DNA of 64,000 nt from Hyphomicrobium sp. CS1BSMeth3 (GCF_900117415.1 NZ_FPEI01000006.1:1984001-2048000); one strand, 5' to 3'. Counted from the stretch's first letter, positions 53,898-63,519 are shown. Numbers and translations are program-made. The notes: generated by a model from the letters alone, not told the origin.

Positions 53898-54959
53898 CTA
53901 TGCGCTCAGTGCCCTGCAGCTCTCGTGCGGCAGATGAAGCCATACATTCGAGCCGGCCGCGACGGCATCGCTGGCCGGCGTGACCACACGAAGCTGCGTG
54001 CCGTCGGCAACCTCGACCAGGTAGTCGCGGCTGGATCCGAGGAAGACCTGCCGGACCACCGTCGCCGGCACCACATTCTCCTTCTCGGCCGGCTCCTTGG
54101 CCATCAGCCGGATGCTGTGCTGGCGGATCGAGACCGCCGTATCGCCACTTCTCTGTACAGTGGCATTGCTGACCCGCAGCGGTACGCCCGAGAAATCGAC
54201 CCGCCCCTCCGCCAGCGTCTTGCCGCGCACAACATTGCTCATGCCGATGAACCGGGCGACGAACTCCGAGTTCGGGCGGTCGTAAATGTCCTCCGGCGAG
54301 CCCGCCTGCTCGATCTTGCCGCCGTTCATGACGCAGATCACGTCGGCGGTCGTCATGGCCTCGGACTGATCGTGGGTCACATAAATCGTGGTGTAGCGAT
54401 ACTCATCGTGGAGGCGTCGGATCTCGAAGCGCATTTCCTCGCGCAGGTTGGCGTCGAGGTTCGACAGCGGCTCGTCGAGGAGCAGCGTCTCCGGCTCCAC
54501 GATAAGCGCCCGCGCCAGCGCCACGCGCTGTTGCTGCCCACCGGAAAGCTCGCCGGGATAGCGGCTGGCCAGCGGCGCCAGCCGCGTGGTCGCGAGGATC
54601 GCTTCGAGCTTCCGCTTTGTCGTCGCCGTATCGATCTTCCGCAGCTTGAGCCCGTAGGTGATGTTCTCCGCGACCGTCATGTGCGGCCAGAGCGCATAGC
54701 TCTGGAAAATCATCGACATGTTACGGCGCTCGGGCGGCAACGTGCGCTGCGGGCTCGACACCTGCTGGTCGCCGACGCGGATTTCGCCGGCGGTCGGCTC
54801 GACGAAGCCGGCAATGAGCCGCAGTGTCGTCGTCTTGCCGCAGCCCGAGGGGCCGAGCAGGCAGACCAGGCTGCCGTGGGCGATGGTCAACGAGATATCG
54901 TCGACAACAGCATTCGATCCGTAACGCTTGGTCAGATCTCGCAATTCGACCGACGCCAC
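53898..54959 (-). CDS. ABC transporter ATPase, PotA/FbpC type
   Basis: This 353-residue ATPase has Walker A GPSGCGKTTTLRLIAGF, signature LSGGQQQRVALARALIVEPE and Walker B LLLDEPLSNLDAN, followed by TIYVTHDQSEAMT. The C-terminal third is a TOBE/OB-type regulatory domain (RQHSIRLMAKEPAEKENVVP). It is the first gene of the minus-strand operon ATPase, binding protein 2, binding protein 1, permease. Confidence 0.92.
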   Translation of the reverse strand: MASVELRDLTKRYGSNAVVDDISLTIAHGSLVCLLGPSGCGKTTTLRLIAGFVEPTAGEIRVGDQQVSSPQRTLPPERRNMSMIFQSYALWPHMTVAENITYGLKLRKIDTATTKRKLEAILATTRLAPLASRYPGELSGGQQQRVALARALIVEPETLLLDEPLSNLDANLREEMRFEIRRLHDEYRYTTIYVTHDQSEAMTTADVICVMNGGKIEQAGSPEDIYDRPNSEFVARFIGMSNVVRGKTLAEGRVDFSGVPLRVSNATVQRSGDTAVSIRQHSIRLMAKEPAEKENVVPATVVRQVFLGSSRDYLVEVADGTQLRVVTPASDAVAAGSNVWLHLPHESCRALSA

Positions 54960-55580
54960 CGTGTCCCCCCTCCCTCTTCGTGCCGCGGCAGGCCCGGCGC
55001 ACTCAGCGCACCGGAAGATCCCATATCGCGTTCTTTCGTTTCCTGGGCTGTGCCTGACCGGCCCTGGCCACAGCCATCTTCATCGCTCTGATCTTGATGC
55101 GTGCGTCCACCGGTTGTCGGCATCCGGGCCCATCAGCAACGAGATCGCGCACGTCGTCAAGAGAGACGAGAACATACCGATTAGTTATTGGAGCCCAGGA
55201 TGTTACGGCGGGGTGAACACTGGGCTCGCGTCCCTGCGGCACCCGGCCCATTCGCGGGACACCTCGGCGGGTCGAACAATCGACAAATGAGGCCGCGGAC
55301 GAGCATCAAGAGACGCCACACTGCAATTGGGGGTGTGTCCTGATGGCTTCCTGGCTCGCCGAGCGCGAAGATCATTCCATTGCTGATCCATCGGCGACAG
55401 GTCGGGCCACCTGACTGGCAGCACCTACGGGCCGATGCTCAATCCAATTTCGATCCAATGAAGTCGTATCCCGACTGCGGAGCAGCAACAGGCGCACGCG
55501 CAGCACTCCTCAGACAGACGGCGGCAATCCGGCTGCCCGCACTCCTCGCGGATCTGGCATCGAAACTCGGAGGAGAACCA
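54960..55580. other. Gene-free region upstream of the ATPase operon
   Basis: About 620 bases contain no convincing gene on either strand. The stretch next to 54959 must hold the promoter of the minus-strand ABC operon, but I cannot point to clear -35 and -10 boxes. Base composition around 55160-55190 (a locally AT-richer GATTAGTTATTGG) differs from the surrounding coding DNA. No repeat or RNA structure stands out. Confidence 0.5.
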
Positions 55581-55805
55581 ATGAAAATCCTTAGCTCAGC
55601 CCTCATTGCGGCCGCCCTGGTGACGGTAGCAATACCATCCACGCCGGTCGTCCATCAGCGCCCACCTACGTCAGATCTCACGACCGCCACGCAGGCCCCG
55701 CTCGTGACCGCTCAGGCCCGACCGGGAGATTGCTGCAATGACGACTTCCGGCAGGCATTGCCTCGTTCGGGAAGCCTGCCCAGCTCCACATTCGCCGAAC
55801 CATAG
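55581..55805 (+). CDS. Possible short exported peptide
   Basis: This 74-residue reading frame has a strong GGAGGAGAACC ribosome-binding site right before its ATG and an N-terminal hydrophobic signal-like segment (MKILSSALIAAALVTVAIPS). The rest is Thr/Pro-rich with a Cys pair (GDCCNDDF). I do not recognise it. It lies in a gene-poor, partly decayed region and may itself be a remnant whose 3' part is lost. Confidence 0.4.
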   Translation: MKILSSALIAAALVTVAIPSTPVVHQRPPTSDLTTATQAPLVTAQARPGDCCNDDFRQALPRSGSLPSSTFAEP

Positions 55806-56298
55806 CCGACACTATGCGGCGACGAGGCCGGTCTCGGTCGGGGAATCGAACTTGGTTCCCGCGGAGACCGGCTTCTCATCAGGAGTGAGCAAATCGCCGA
55901 GCACGGCAAGACGAGGCGCCGCGCTGTTCACTAGGAGCGCAGTGATGCTCCCGCGCCCCGCTGTTTGACGCCGATAGCCCCCGTTGTTACCGTCCCGGCG
56001 GTGATATCGGGCAGAGAACGGCTCTTAATGTCAGATACCGTCTCAATTGCTTTCGTCGACGATCACCCGCCCCTCCTCGAAGCTCAAGCCGGACGTCTTG
56101 GTCATAGATCTGCGCAGGCCAGGCGATCCCATTGCGCCGGCATTCGCGACAAAAATCATTTCCGCTGTTCGCCGTCAGGACCTGCCGGACGGCTACAGCT
56201 GATTGCGCGCGACAGAGTTTGCGGCTCATCGTAGCCCCCGGAAGGACACGAGGAGACAGCGAGACAATCAGGACGCAGATATATCACGAGGTGTCATC
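55806..56298. other. Decayed intergenic region
   Basis: About 490 bases before the amidohydrolase gene contain the response-regulator remnant at 56028-56202. On the minus strand, 55812-55960 has a coherent-looking C-terminal fragment that includes SAAPRLAVLGDLLTPDEKPV and ends ETGLVAA. Neither has an intact gene around it, so the region looks like a site of gene loss. Confidence 0.5.
56028..56202 (+). pseudogene. Remnant of a LuxR/NarL-type response regulator
   Basis: ATG at 56028 opens SDTVSIAFVDDHPPLLEA, a receiver-domain beta1 with its acidic pair. From 56086, in the +1-shifted frame, comes KPDVLVIDLRRPGDP, the beta3 strand with the phosphoacceptor Asp, followed directly by IAPAFATKIISAVRRQ and a stop at 56200-56202. 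The last piece corresponds to the linker after the receiver domain of rhizobial regulators. The three collinear fragments imply two internal deletions, one with a frameshift; the DNA-binding domain is missing. Confidence 0.7.
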
Positions 56299-58170
56299 AT
56301 GAGCCCCGACCTCATCCTCCACAACGGCCAGATCACTACGCTCGACCGCGCCAACCCATCCGCGACAGCCCTCGCGATCAAGGACGGGAAATTCTCGGCC
56401 GTCGGCAGCGACAAGGAGGTGGTGCCGCTCGCAGGGCCTGAGACCAAGCTCGTAGATCTTGCCGGCCGCCGCGTCATGCCCGGCCTCTGCGACAACCACA
56501 CGCACGTCGTGCGCGGCGGCCTCAACTTCAACATGGAGCTCCGCTGGGACGGCGTGCGCTCGCTCGCCGATGCCATGAGCATGCTGAAGCGGCAGGTCGC
56601 TGTCACGCCGCCACCGCAGTGGGTGCGCGTCGTCGGTGGCTTCAGCGAGCAGCAGTTCGCCGAAAAGCGCCTGCCGACCGTCGATGAGCTGAACGCCGCA
56701 GCGCCCGACACGCCCGTCTTCCTGCTCCATCTCTATGATCGCGCGATCCTCAATGGTGCCGCCCTGCGCGTCGTCGGCTACAGCAAGGACACGCCGAACC
56801 CGCCCGGCGGCGAGATCGTGCGCGATGCCAATGGCAATCCGACAGGCCTCCTCCTCGCCAAGCCCAATGCCACCATCCTCTATGCGACGCTCGCGAAAGG
56901 GCCGAAGCTGCCGTTCGACTATCAGGTGAACTCGACGCGCCACTTCATGCGCGAGCTCAATCGCCTCGGCATCACGAGCGTCATCGATGCGGGCGGTGGC
57001 TTCCAGAACTATCCCGAGGACTACGCCGTCATCCAGAAGCTCGCCGACGACGGGCACATGACCGTGCGGCTCGCCTACAATCTCTTCACGCAGAAGCCCA
57101 AGCAGGAGAAGGACGACTTCCTCAACTGGACGCGCACCTCCAAGTACAAGCAGGGCAACGACTACTTCCGCCACAACGGCGCCGGCGAGATGCTCGTCTT
57201 CTCCGCTGCCGACTTCGAGGACTTCCGCCAGCCACGGCCGGACATGCCGCCGGAGATGGAGGGTGAGCTCGAAGCTGTCGTGCGCATTCTCGCCGAGAAC
57301 CGCTGGCCCTGGCGCCTGCACGCGACGTACGACGAGACGATCTCCCGCGCGCTCGATGTTTTCGAGGAGGTCAATCGCGACATTCCGCTCGCCGGCCTCA
57401 ACTGGTTCTTCGACCACGCCGAGACCATCTCCGAGCGCTCGATCGACCGTGTGGCGGCGCTCGGCGGCGGCATCGCCGTGCAGCACCGCATGGCCTATCA
57501 GGGCGAGTACTTCGTCGAGCGCTATGGCGCGCGCGCGGCCGAGGCGACGCCGCCCATTGCGCGGATGCTCGAGAAGGGCATCAAGGTCTCGGCGGGCACG
57601 GACGCGACGCGCGTGGCCTCCTACAATCCCTGGGTTTCGCTCGCGTGGCTGGTGACCGGCCGCACGGTGGGCGGCCTGCGCATGTACCCGCAGCACAACT
57701 GCCTCGACCGCGAGACGGCACTGCGCATGTGGACCGAGAAGGTCACGTGGTTCTCCAACGAGGAAGGACGGAAGGGCCGCATCGAGATCGGCCAGCTCGC
57801 CGACCTCACGGTGCCGGCTCGCGACTACTTCAAGTGCCCGGAGCTGGAGATCGCCGATATCACGGCGGATCTGACGATTGTCGGCGGCAAGATCGTCTAT
57901 GGCGCCAACGCCTTCGCCAAACTCGATGACGGCGGCCCGCCACCGGCGATGCCGGACTGGTCTCCTGTGCGCGCCTTCGGCGGCTATGGTGCCTGGGCTG
58001 ATGCCGCCAGCGGCCAGAATGTCGAGCGGCGCGCGGCGGCGAGTTGCGGATGCGCCCACGCCTGCTCAGTGCACGGGCACGACCATGCGACCGCCTGGTC
58101 GAGCAACCTGCCCGTCGGCGACCTCAAAAGCTTCTGGGGCGCACTCGGCTGCGCCTGCTGGGCTGTGTGA
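56299..58170 (+). CDS. Amidohydrolase (YtcJ/amidohydrolase-3 family) with Cys/His tail
   Basis: This 623-residue metal-dependent hydrolase has the N-terminal beta-sandwich (LILHNGQITTLDRANPSATA), metal-binding HxH in GLCDNHTHVVRGG, later His in WRLHATYDE and FFDHAETI, and the catalytic Asp in SAGTDATRVASYNP. There is no signal peptide. The start at 56299 opens at the family's usual first strand. The last 50 residues are unusual, with CGCAHACSVHGHDHA and GALGCACWAV, a possible extra metal site. The substrate is unknown; family members cleave amide bonds and related groups in diverse nitrogen compounds. Confidence 0.88.
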   Translation: MSPDLILHNGQITTLDRANPSATALAIKDGKFSAVGSDKEVVPLAGPETKLVDLAGRRVMPGLCDNHTHVVRGGLNFNMELRWDGVRSLADAMSMLKRQVAVTPPPQWVRVVGGFSEQQFAEKRLPTVDELNAAAPDTPVFLLHLYDRAILNGAALRVVGYSKDTPNPPGGEIVRDANGNPTGLLLAKPNATILYATLAKGPKLPFDYQVNSTRHFMRELNRLGITSVIDAGGGFQNYPEDYAVIQKLADDGHMTVRLAYNLFTQKPKQEKDDFLNWTRTSKYKQGNDYFRHNGAGEMLVFSAADFEDFRQPRPDMPPEMEGELEAVVRILAENRWPWRLHATYDETISRALDVFEEVNRDIPLAGLNWFFDHAETISERSIDRVAALGGGIAVQHRMAYQGEYFVERYGARAAEATPPIARMLEKGIKVSAGTDATRVASYNPWVSLAWLVTGRTVGGLRMYPQHNCLDRETALRMWTEKVTWFSNEEGRKGRIEIGQLADLTVPARDYFKCPELEIADITADLTIVGGKIVYGANAFAKLDDGGPPPAMPDWSPVRAFGGYGAWADAASGQNVERRAAASCGCAHACSVHGHDHATAWSSNLPVGDLKSFWGALGCACWAV

Positions 58171-58218
58171 AGCAAGTGCGGAGAGAAGTTCTGCGGCAGC
58201 CTGATCGCTCACGTCACG

Positions 58219-59835
58219 CTAGCGGATGCGGGGCCGTGCGGCGATCAGGTGCTGCACGATCGGTGGCTTTCCACCTTTGTGGAACTTGTGCAGCCGCTCC
58301 TGCAGATCCCGGTCGTCGGCCGTGACACGGTGATGCTGGCGCTGGTGCTCGAGCCATGACGAAACGAGGAATGTCTCGATCATGCGGCCAGGGACAGCGG
58401 CGTCCTCGAAGATGTCCCAGTCATAGGCGCCATCGCGAAGACGCTCCAATCTCAGCTCGCCGATGGCTGCGAGGAAGGCCTCACGATCCTGAGCCGCCAC
58501 GTCGTATTCGATCACGATCAACACCGGACCGCGATCGAGCTCGACCTCGCCGACCACCATCGGATCGGCCCAGTGCATGGAGGGCGTCAGGTCGGCATCG
58601 GCGCCGGTCTGTAGCTTCCAGCGCGCGAGGAGCGGGATGAAGATCAGCGCACCGACGGCGGCGAACATGTGCGCGGCCGGAAGGCCCGTGGTGTTGGCGA
58701 CCTTACCCCAGAGCGCGCTGCCGATCGTCATCGCGCCGAACTGCACGATGGCGAAGACGGCGAGGCCGCGTCCCTTCACCCAGCCGGGCAGGGCCACCTG
58801 GGCCGAGACGTTCAGCGGCGCGAGAACGGCGATCCACGAAAAGCCTGCAACAAGTGCTGCAGCGAGGCCAACCTCCGCCGAGCGCGCAATTCCGAAGAGC
58901 GCGAGCGCGACCGCCGTGGCGACCGTGGCAGCAGCGACGAGCATGTCGGGGCCGAGGAGCGTCTTCAGACGTGGAAGCAGGAAAGCGCCGCCGACAGCCC
59001 CTATGCCGATCGTGCCGAGCAGAAGGCCATAGAGCTGCGGCCCGGTCGCGATCTGGTCGCGCGCGACGAGCGGCAACAAGGCCCAATAGGCACTCGCGAA
59101 GACGAAGAAGCCGGCCGCACGGATCAGCGTCGCCGTGAGGTGGCGATTGTTGCGCACATGACGCCAGCCAATGCCGAGCGCCGAGCGAAAGCGCTCCGGC
59201 GGCATGCCGCCCGCTGCGTCCGAGGTCGGACGCCACCATGCGAGCACGCCGATCACACCGAGCGTGCTGATGGCATTGAGCCAGAAGGGCGCTGCCAGGC
59301 CCCACAGACCGATGACGATGCCTGCGAGCGCCGGGCCGATGGCGCGGCTGATATTGATGCCGACGCTGTTGAGGGAAATAGCCGCCTGCAGGTCATTGCG
59401 CGGGACGAGCGAGGGCACGATCGCCTGCCACGCGGGCGCAATGAGGGCCGACCCGGCGCCGACCAGGAACGTGAATAGAAGCAGGATCCACGGCGTGACG
59501 GCATCGAACCGGACGAGCACGCCAAGGACCGCCACAACGATCATGACCGCGGCGTTGACCGCGATGAGCAGCCAGCGCCGGTCGACGATATCCGCAAGCG
59601 CACCAGCCGGCAGCCCGAGCAGGACGACCGGCAGCATGGTGGCGACCTGAACCAGCGAGACGATGAAGGCGTCCTGCGTCAGGCCCGCCATGAGCCAACC
59701 AGCCGCCGCATTCTGCATCCACGTGCCGATGTTCGACACGACGGTCGCGATCCACAGCGCAGCAAAGACGGGGTTCTTGAGTGGGGCGAGCGCCGAGCCC
59801 TCGGATTGAGCCTTGGTGCTGTCGGACGTCGCCAT
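58219..59835 (-). CDS. MFS transporter (EntS/DUF894 family) with C-terminal ABM-like domain
   Basis: This 538-residue protein has about 12 TM segments over residues 20-410 (LWIATVVSNIGTWMQNAAAG; LGLPAGALADIVDRRWLLIA) in the pattern of the transmembrane secretion effector family (MFS_3). Residues about 440-535 form a soluble domain (VLIVIEYDVAAQDREAFLAA; ETFLVSSWLEHQRQHHRVT) like antibiotic-biosynthesis monooxygenase folds, as in other members. I chose ATG 59835 because its spacing to AAGGG is better than for the ATG at 59844. It is probably an exporter; the cargo is unknown. Confidence 0.88.
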   Translation of the reverse strand: MATSDSTKAQSEGSALAPLKNPVFAALWIATVVSNIGTWMQNAAAGWLMAGLTQDAFIVSLVQVATMLPVVLLGLPAGALADIVDRRWLLIAVNAAVMIVVAVLGVLVRFDAVTPWILLLFTFLVGAGSALIAPAWQAIVPSLVPRNDLQAAISLNSVGINISRAIGPALAGIVIGLWGLAAPFWLNAISTLGVIGVLAWWRPTSDAAGGMPPERFRSALGIGWRHVRNNRHLTATLIRAAGFFVFASAYWALLPLVARDQIATGPQLYGLLLGTIGIGAVGGAFLLPRLKTLLGPDMLVAAATVATAVALALFGIARSAEVGLAAALVAGFSWIAVLAPLNVSAQVALPGWVKGRGLAVFAIVQFGAMTIGSALWGKVANTTGLPAAHMFAAVGALIFIPLLARWKLQTGADADLTPSMHWADPMVVGEVELDRGPVLIVIEYDVAAQDREAFLAAIGELRLERLRDGAYDWDIFEDAAVPGRMIETFLVSSWLEHQRQHHRVTADDRDLQERLHKFHKGGKPPIVQHLIAARPRIR

Positions 59836-59895
59836 CGTCACCATCCCTTATGGAAGACCGATGGCCCTCGCGGCCACCGGTCTCAGCCGTCGATC

Positions 59896-60594
59896 CTATA
59901 TCTTGGCCGGATTCGGACCGATTCGCGCGCCGTGCTTGGTCCGCTCCGGCCCCTTGTGCACGTGCGTAACGGCGTAGTCGATACCCATGCCATAGGCACC
60001 CGAGTGCTCTTTGACGACGCCGGTAACGGCATCATAGGTCTCCTTGCGCGCCCAATCGCGCTGCCACTCGAGCATGACCTGCTGCCATGTCACGGGCACC
60101 ACGCCGGCCTGGATCATGCGATCCATCGCGTACTTGTGGGCATCGGCTGACGTGCCGCCCGAGGCATCGGCCACCATGTAGATCTCATAGTCGGTATCGT
60201 GCAGACAGGAGAGCGAGAAGGTCAGATTGCAGACCTCCGTCCACAGCCCCGATACGACGATCTTCTTGTGGCCCTTGGCGACGTTGGCGGCGAGCGCGTC
60301 GCGCACGTTCTGGTCGTCCCAAGAGTTCATCGAGGTGCGCTCGAGCAGCTTGTTCTCCGGAAATACGGCGAGCAGCTCAGGGTACGTGTTGCCGGAGAAA
60401 CCATCGGTCTCGACGGTCGTGATCGTCGCCGGAACATTGAAGACCTTTGCCGCCTTGGCCAGACCGACGACATTGTTCTTCAGCGTCTGCCGATCGATCG
60501 ACTGGACGCCGAAGGCCATCTGCGGTTGCTGGTCGATGAACAGGACCTGGCTGTTCTGCGGGGTCAGGACTTCCAGATAAAACGGCTTGGGCAT
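59896..60594 (-). CDS. Isochorismatase-family cysteine hydrolase (YcaC-like)
   Basis: This 232-residue hydrolase has the triad places visible: Asp in VLFIDQQPQMAFGV, Lys in NVAKGHKKIVVSG and Cys in GLWTEVCNLTFSL. The YcaC-like subgroup fits best. Start at 60594 follows AAAGGAAAG; the longer frame to 60672 has no such site. It lies 60 bp upstream of the MFS gene on the same strand, so the two may form an operon. The substrate is unknown. Confidence 0.9.
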   Translation of the reverse strand: MPKPFYLEVLTPQNSQVLFIDQQPQMAFGVQSIDRQTLKNNVVGLAKAAKVFNVPATITTVETDGFSGNTYPELLAVFPENKLLERTSMNSWDDQNVRDALAANVAKGHKKIVVSGLWTEVCNLTFSLSCLHDTDYEIYMVADASGGTSADAHKYAMDRMIQAGVVPVTWQQVMLEWQRDWARKETYDAVTGVVKEHSGAYGMGIDYAVTHVHKGPERTKHGARIGPNPAKI

Positions 60595-61115
60595 GGTGTC
60601 TTTCCTTTCTGGCTGGTCGCTGATGTCGAAGTCGGATCCAGCGCGCGCCTCCCGTGGCTCACGCCGCACCATGAATTGATACCGCGCGATGCGGACCGAG
60701 GAACGCTGATGGCCGCTTCTCCGTCACGTCGTTCTCACTGGCTTGGGGCGGGGTCGCTGCCGGATCGGCGACGCTGGTCCTGAATTGAAGGTGGCAATGG
60801 GCTACCTGAATGACAAGAACGGGCAAAATAGTAAGATACAGATCTTCCAGCCGAAGGCTCAATCCGACATCGGAGCCGTGACATTCAGTTGATCAGACGG
60901 CCCACAAGCCCGTAATTTCCCGCCGGGCGAGCCACAAACGTGCGAAATGTCATCGTCTTGTAATGCTCTTGAGGCTCGGTCGCAGGCCATGGAACTAGAC
61001 CTCTCGATCCCCTCCCTTGACGGCTCCGGGGCCGTCAAACCGACTACGATTTCCCTTATCGACGGCGTCGTTTCGAAGACTTCGGCCCGCATCGCTCGTC
61101 GGCATGGCGGGTGAA
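60595..61115. other. Divergent gene-free region
   Basis: About 520 bases separate the isochorismatase-family gene (-) from the ATPase gene of the Ugp-like operon (+), and should hold both promoters. The AT-richer part (60800-60850 and 60950-60970) is the likeliest promoter area, but no clear pair of hexamers or palindrome could be assigned. No coding signal is seen. Confidence 0.5.
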
Positions 61116-62153
61116 ATGGCAGACGTTCGCCTCGCCGAGGTCGTCAAGCGTTGGGGGCCCAGCGTCGCGGTCGACGGCATCAGCTTCAGCATTCGCCAGG
61201 GCAGTTTCGTCGCCCTTCTCGGCCCCTCGGGATGCGGCAAATCCACGACGCTGCGTCTGATCGCAGGTCTCGATAACCCGACTTCAGGAACCATCCACAT
61301 CGGCGCACGCGATGTGACGCGAGAGCCGCCCGCCAAGCGCGGCGTCTCGATGGTGTTTCAATCCTACGCGCTCTTTCCCCACCTGACGGTTGCCGAGAAC
61401 ATCCTGTTCGGTCTCAAGGTGCGCAAGGTGCCCGCGGCCGAGCAGAAAGCCCGCCTGGCCAAAGCTGCAGACATGCTCGGCCTCGCGGCGCTTCTCGATC
61501 GCAAGCCCTCCGAGCTTTCCGGTGGTCAGCAGCAGCGCACAGCCCTCGGCCGCGCCGTCGTCGCCGAGACCCCCATCTGCCTGATGGACGAGCCGCTGTC
61601 GAACCTCGATGCGCAGCTCCGCGTGGAGATGCGCCGCGAAATCCGCGACCTGCAGCGCAAGCTCGGCATCACCATGATCTACGTCACGCACGATCAGCTC
61701 GAGGCCATGACCATGGCCGATCAGGTCGTGCTCATGAATGCGGGCAGGATCGAGCAGGACGCAACGCCGGCAGAACTCTACAATACGCCCGCGACGATCT
61801 TCGCGGCGCGCTTCATCGGGACACCGCCGATGAATGTCATTCCTTTTGCCGATCTCCCCGAGCCGCCCGACTGGCTGCCGGCCTCAAAGCCTTGCACGCG
61901 CGCGTTGGACCAACTCGCCTTCGGCATCCGGCCGGAGTCGATTCGTCCCGCCGAGAGCGGACTGCGGGCGAAGATCTCGGCAATCGAATATCTCGGCGCG
62001 GACAGCCTCGTCGAGGCATCCGCGGGGCGCTGCAGGATCGTGGCGCGCCTGCCCGGCAGAGCCGCAAGCAGTATCGGCGAGGACATCTCGCTCGCCTGGG
62101 ACAGCTCGGAAACTCACTGGTTTGATCTGTCATCCGGTGGTCGCACATCGTAG
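61116..62153 (+). CDS. ABC transporter ATPase, MalK/UgpC/PotA class
   Basis: This 345-residue ATPase has Walker A GPSGCGKSTTLRLIAGL, signature LSGGQQQRTALGRAVVAETP, Walker B LMDEPLSNLDAQL and switch region MIYVTHDQLEAMTMADQ. The C-terminal regulatory domain (FGIRPESIRPAESGLRAK) is present but short. I prefer ATG 61116, which follows GGGTGAA, over 61104. It opens an operon continuing with a binding protein and a permease. Confidence 0.9.
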   Translation: MADVRLAEVVKRWGPSVAVDGISFSIRQGSFVALLGPSGCGKSTTLRLIAGLDNPTSGTIHIGARDVTREPPAKRGVSMVFQSYALFPHLTVAENILFGLKVRKVPAAEQKARLAKAADMLGLAALLDRKPSELSGGQQQRTALGRAVVAETPICLMDEPLSNLDAQLRVEMRREIRDLQRKLGITMIYVTHDQLEAMTMADQVVLMNAGRIEQDATPAELYNTPATIFAARFIGTPPMNVIPFADLPEPPDWLPASKPCTRALDQLAFGIRPESIRPAESGLRAKISAIEYLGADSLVEASAGRCRIVARLPGRAASSIGEDISLAWDSSETHWFDLSSGGRTS

Positions 62154-62199
62154 GCTACACGACGCACCGGCCATAATCCGTCAGACAGGAGGTGTCGAT

Positions 62200-63501
62200 A
62201 TGCGGAGACGTCAGTTCATCAAGGGGTCGGCGCTCGCAGCGGGAAGCTTTCTCGCCATGCCAGCGATCCTGCGGGCTCAGACCGCAGTGGAGTTCTCGTT
62301 CTTCTTCCCGGTTGCCGTCGGCGGCCCGATTACGAAGCTGATCGACAAGTTCGCGCAGGACTTCGAGGCGGAGAACGCCGGCATCAAGGTCAAGCCGATC
62401 TACGCCGGCACCTACCAGGAGACGATCGTCAAGGCGCTGACCGCGCACAAGGCCGGCACGCCGCCCGCGACGTCGGTCCTCCTCTCGACCGATATGTTCA
62501 CGATGATCGACGAAGGCGCCGTCGTCGCCATCGACGAGTTCGTCAAGACGGACGACGACAAGAAGTGGCTCGCAAGCTTCTTCCCGGCCTTCATGCTCAA
62601 CAGCCAGACGGGCGGCAAGACCTGGGGCATTCCCTTCCAGCGCTCGACGGTCGTCCTCTACTGGAACAAGGAGCTCTTCAAGGAAGCCGGCCTCGATCCA
62701 GAGAAGGCGCCCTCAAACTGGAATGAGCAGGTCGAGTTCGCTCAGAAGCTCACCAAGCGCGATGCCTCGGGCAATGTTACGCAGTGGGGCCTTCAGGTGC
62801 CGTCCTCCGGCTTTCCCTATTGGCTCTTCCAGGGCTTCTCGACGCAGGCCGGCGCGATCCTCGCCAATCAGGAAGGCAACAAGACGAACTACGACGCGCC
62901 CGAGGTGATCGAAGCCCTGCAATACTGGGTGGATCTCTCGCAGAAGCACAAGGTGCATCCGACGGGCGTCGTCGAATGGGGCACGACACCGCGCGCCTTC
63001 TTCGATCGCAAGTGCGCGATGATGTGGACCACGACCGGCAACCTCACGAACGTGCGCAACAACGCCAAGTTCCCGTTCGGCGTGGCGATGCTGCCGGCCG
63101 GCAAGCGCCGCGGCAGCCCGACGGGCGGCGGCAACTTCTACATCTCCAGCAAGGTTCCGCGGGAGCAGCAGGAAGCCGCCTTCAAGTTCGCACGCTGGAT
63201 CACGAGCTCGGAGCGTGCAGCTCAGTGGTGCGTCGACACGGGCTACGTCGCCGTGCGTCCGGACTCGTTCGATACGCCCGTGCTGAAGAGCTACACGGAC
63301 GGCTTCCCGCAGGCGCTCGTCGCACGCGACCAGCTTCCGCACGCCGTGGCCGAGCTCTCCACGTACGACAATCAGCGCGTCACCAAGGCCCTCAATGACG
63401 GCCTGCAGGCCGCGCTGACCGGCACCAAGCAGCCGGCGCAGGCTCTCAAGGACGCCCAGACCGAGGCCGATCGTCTTCTAAAGCCCTATCAGCGCGGCTA
63501 A
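62200..63501 (+). CDS. ABC transporter substrate-binding protein, UgpB/family 1
   Basis: This 433-residue periplasmic binding protein has a Tat-like signal (MRRRQFIKGSALAAGSFLAM) and cleavage near ILRAQT. EFSFFFPVAVGGPITKLIDK, GKTWGIPFQRSTVVLYWNKE and DRKCAMMWTTTGNLTNVRN are typical of sugar or glycerol-3-phosphate binding proteins. AGGAGGT precedes the ATG. The ligand could be a sugar, polyol or glycerophospho-compound. It is followed by a hairpin and a permease gene. Confidence 0.92.
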   Translation: MRRRQFIKGSALAAGSFLAMPAILRAQTAVEFSFFFPVAVGGPITKLIDKFAQDFEAENAGIKVKPIYAGTYQETIVKALTAHKAGTPPATSVLLSTDMFTMIDEGAVVAIDEFVKTDDDKKWLASFFPAFMLNSQTGGKTWGIPFQRSTVVLYWNKELFKEAGLDPEKAPSNWNEQVEFAQKLTKRDASGNVTQWGLQVPSSGFPYWLFQGFSTQAGAILANQEGNKTNYDAPEVIEALQYWVDLSQKHKVHPTGVVEWGTTPRAFFDRKCAMMWTTTGNLTNVRNNAKFPFGVAMLPAGKRRGSPTGGGNFYISSKVPREQQEAAFKFARWITSSERAAQWCVDTGYVAVRPDSFDTPVLKSYTDGFPQALVARDQLPHAVAELSTYDNQRVTKALNDGLQAALTGTKQPAQALKDAQTEADRLLKPYQRG

Positions 63502-63519
63502 GATCACGCGACTTCCAGC

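Noticed and set aside
49837-54959. Ferric iron importer
   Set aside because: The family name suggests iron, but neither binding protein has the adjacent Tyr pair used by FbpA, and no Fur-type box was seen.
55834-55870. tRNA T-arm-like string (GTTCGATTCCC on the minus strand)
   Set aside because: No acceptor stem, anticodon arm or D arm can be folded around it; coincidence within a decayed coding stretch is more likely.
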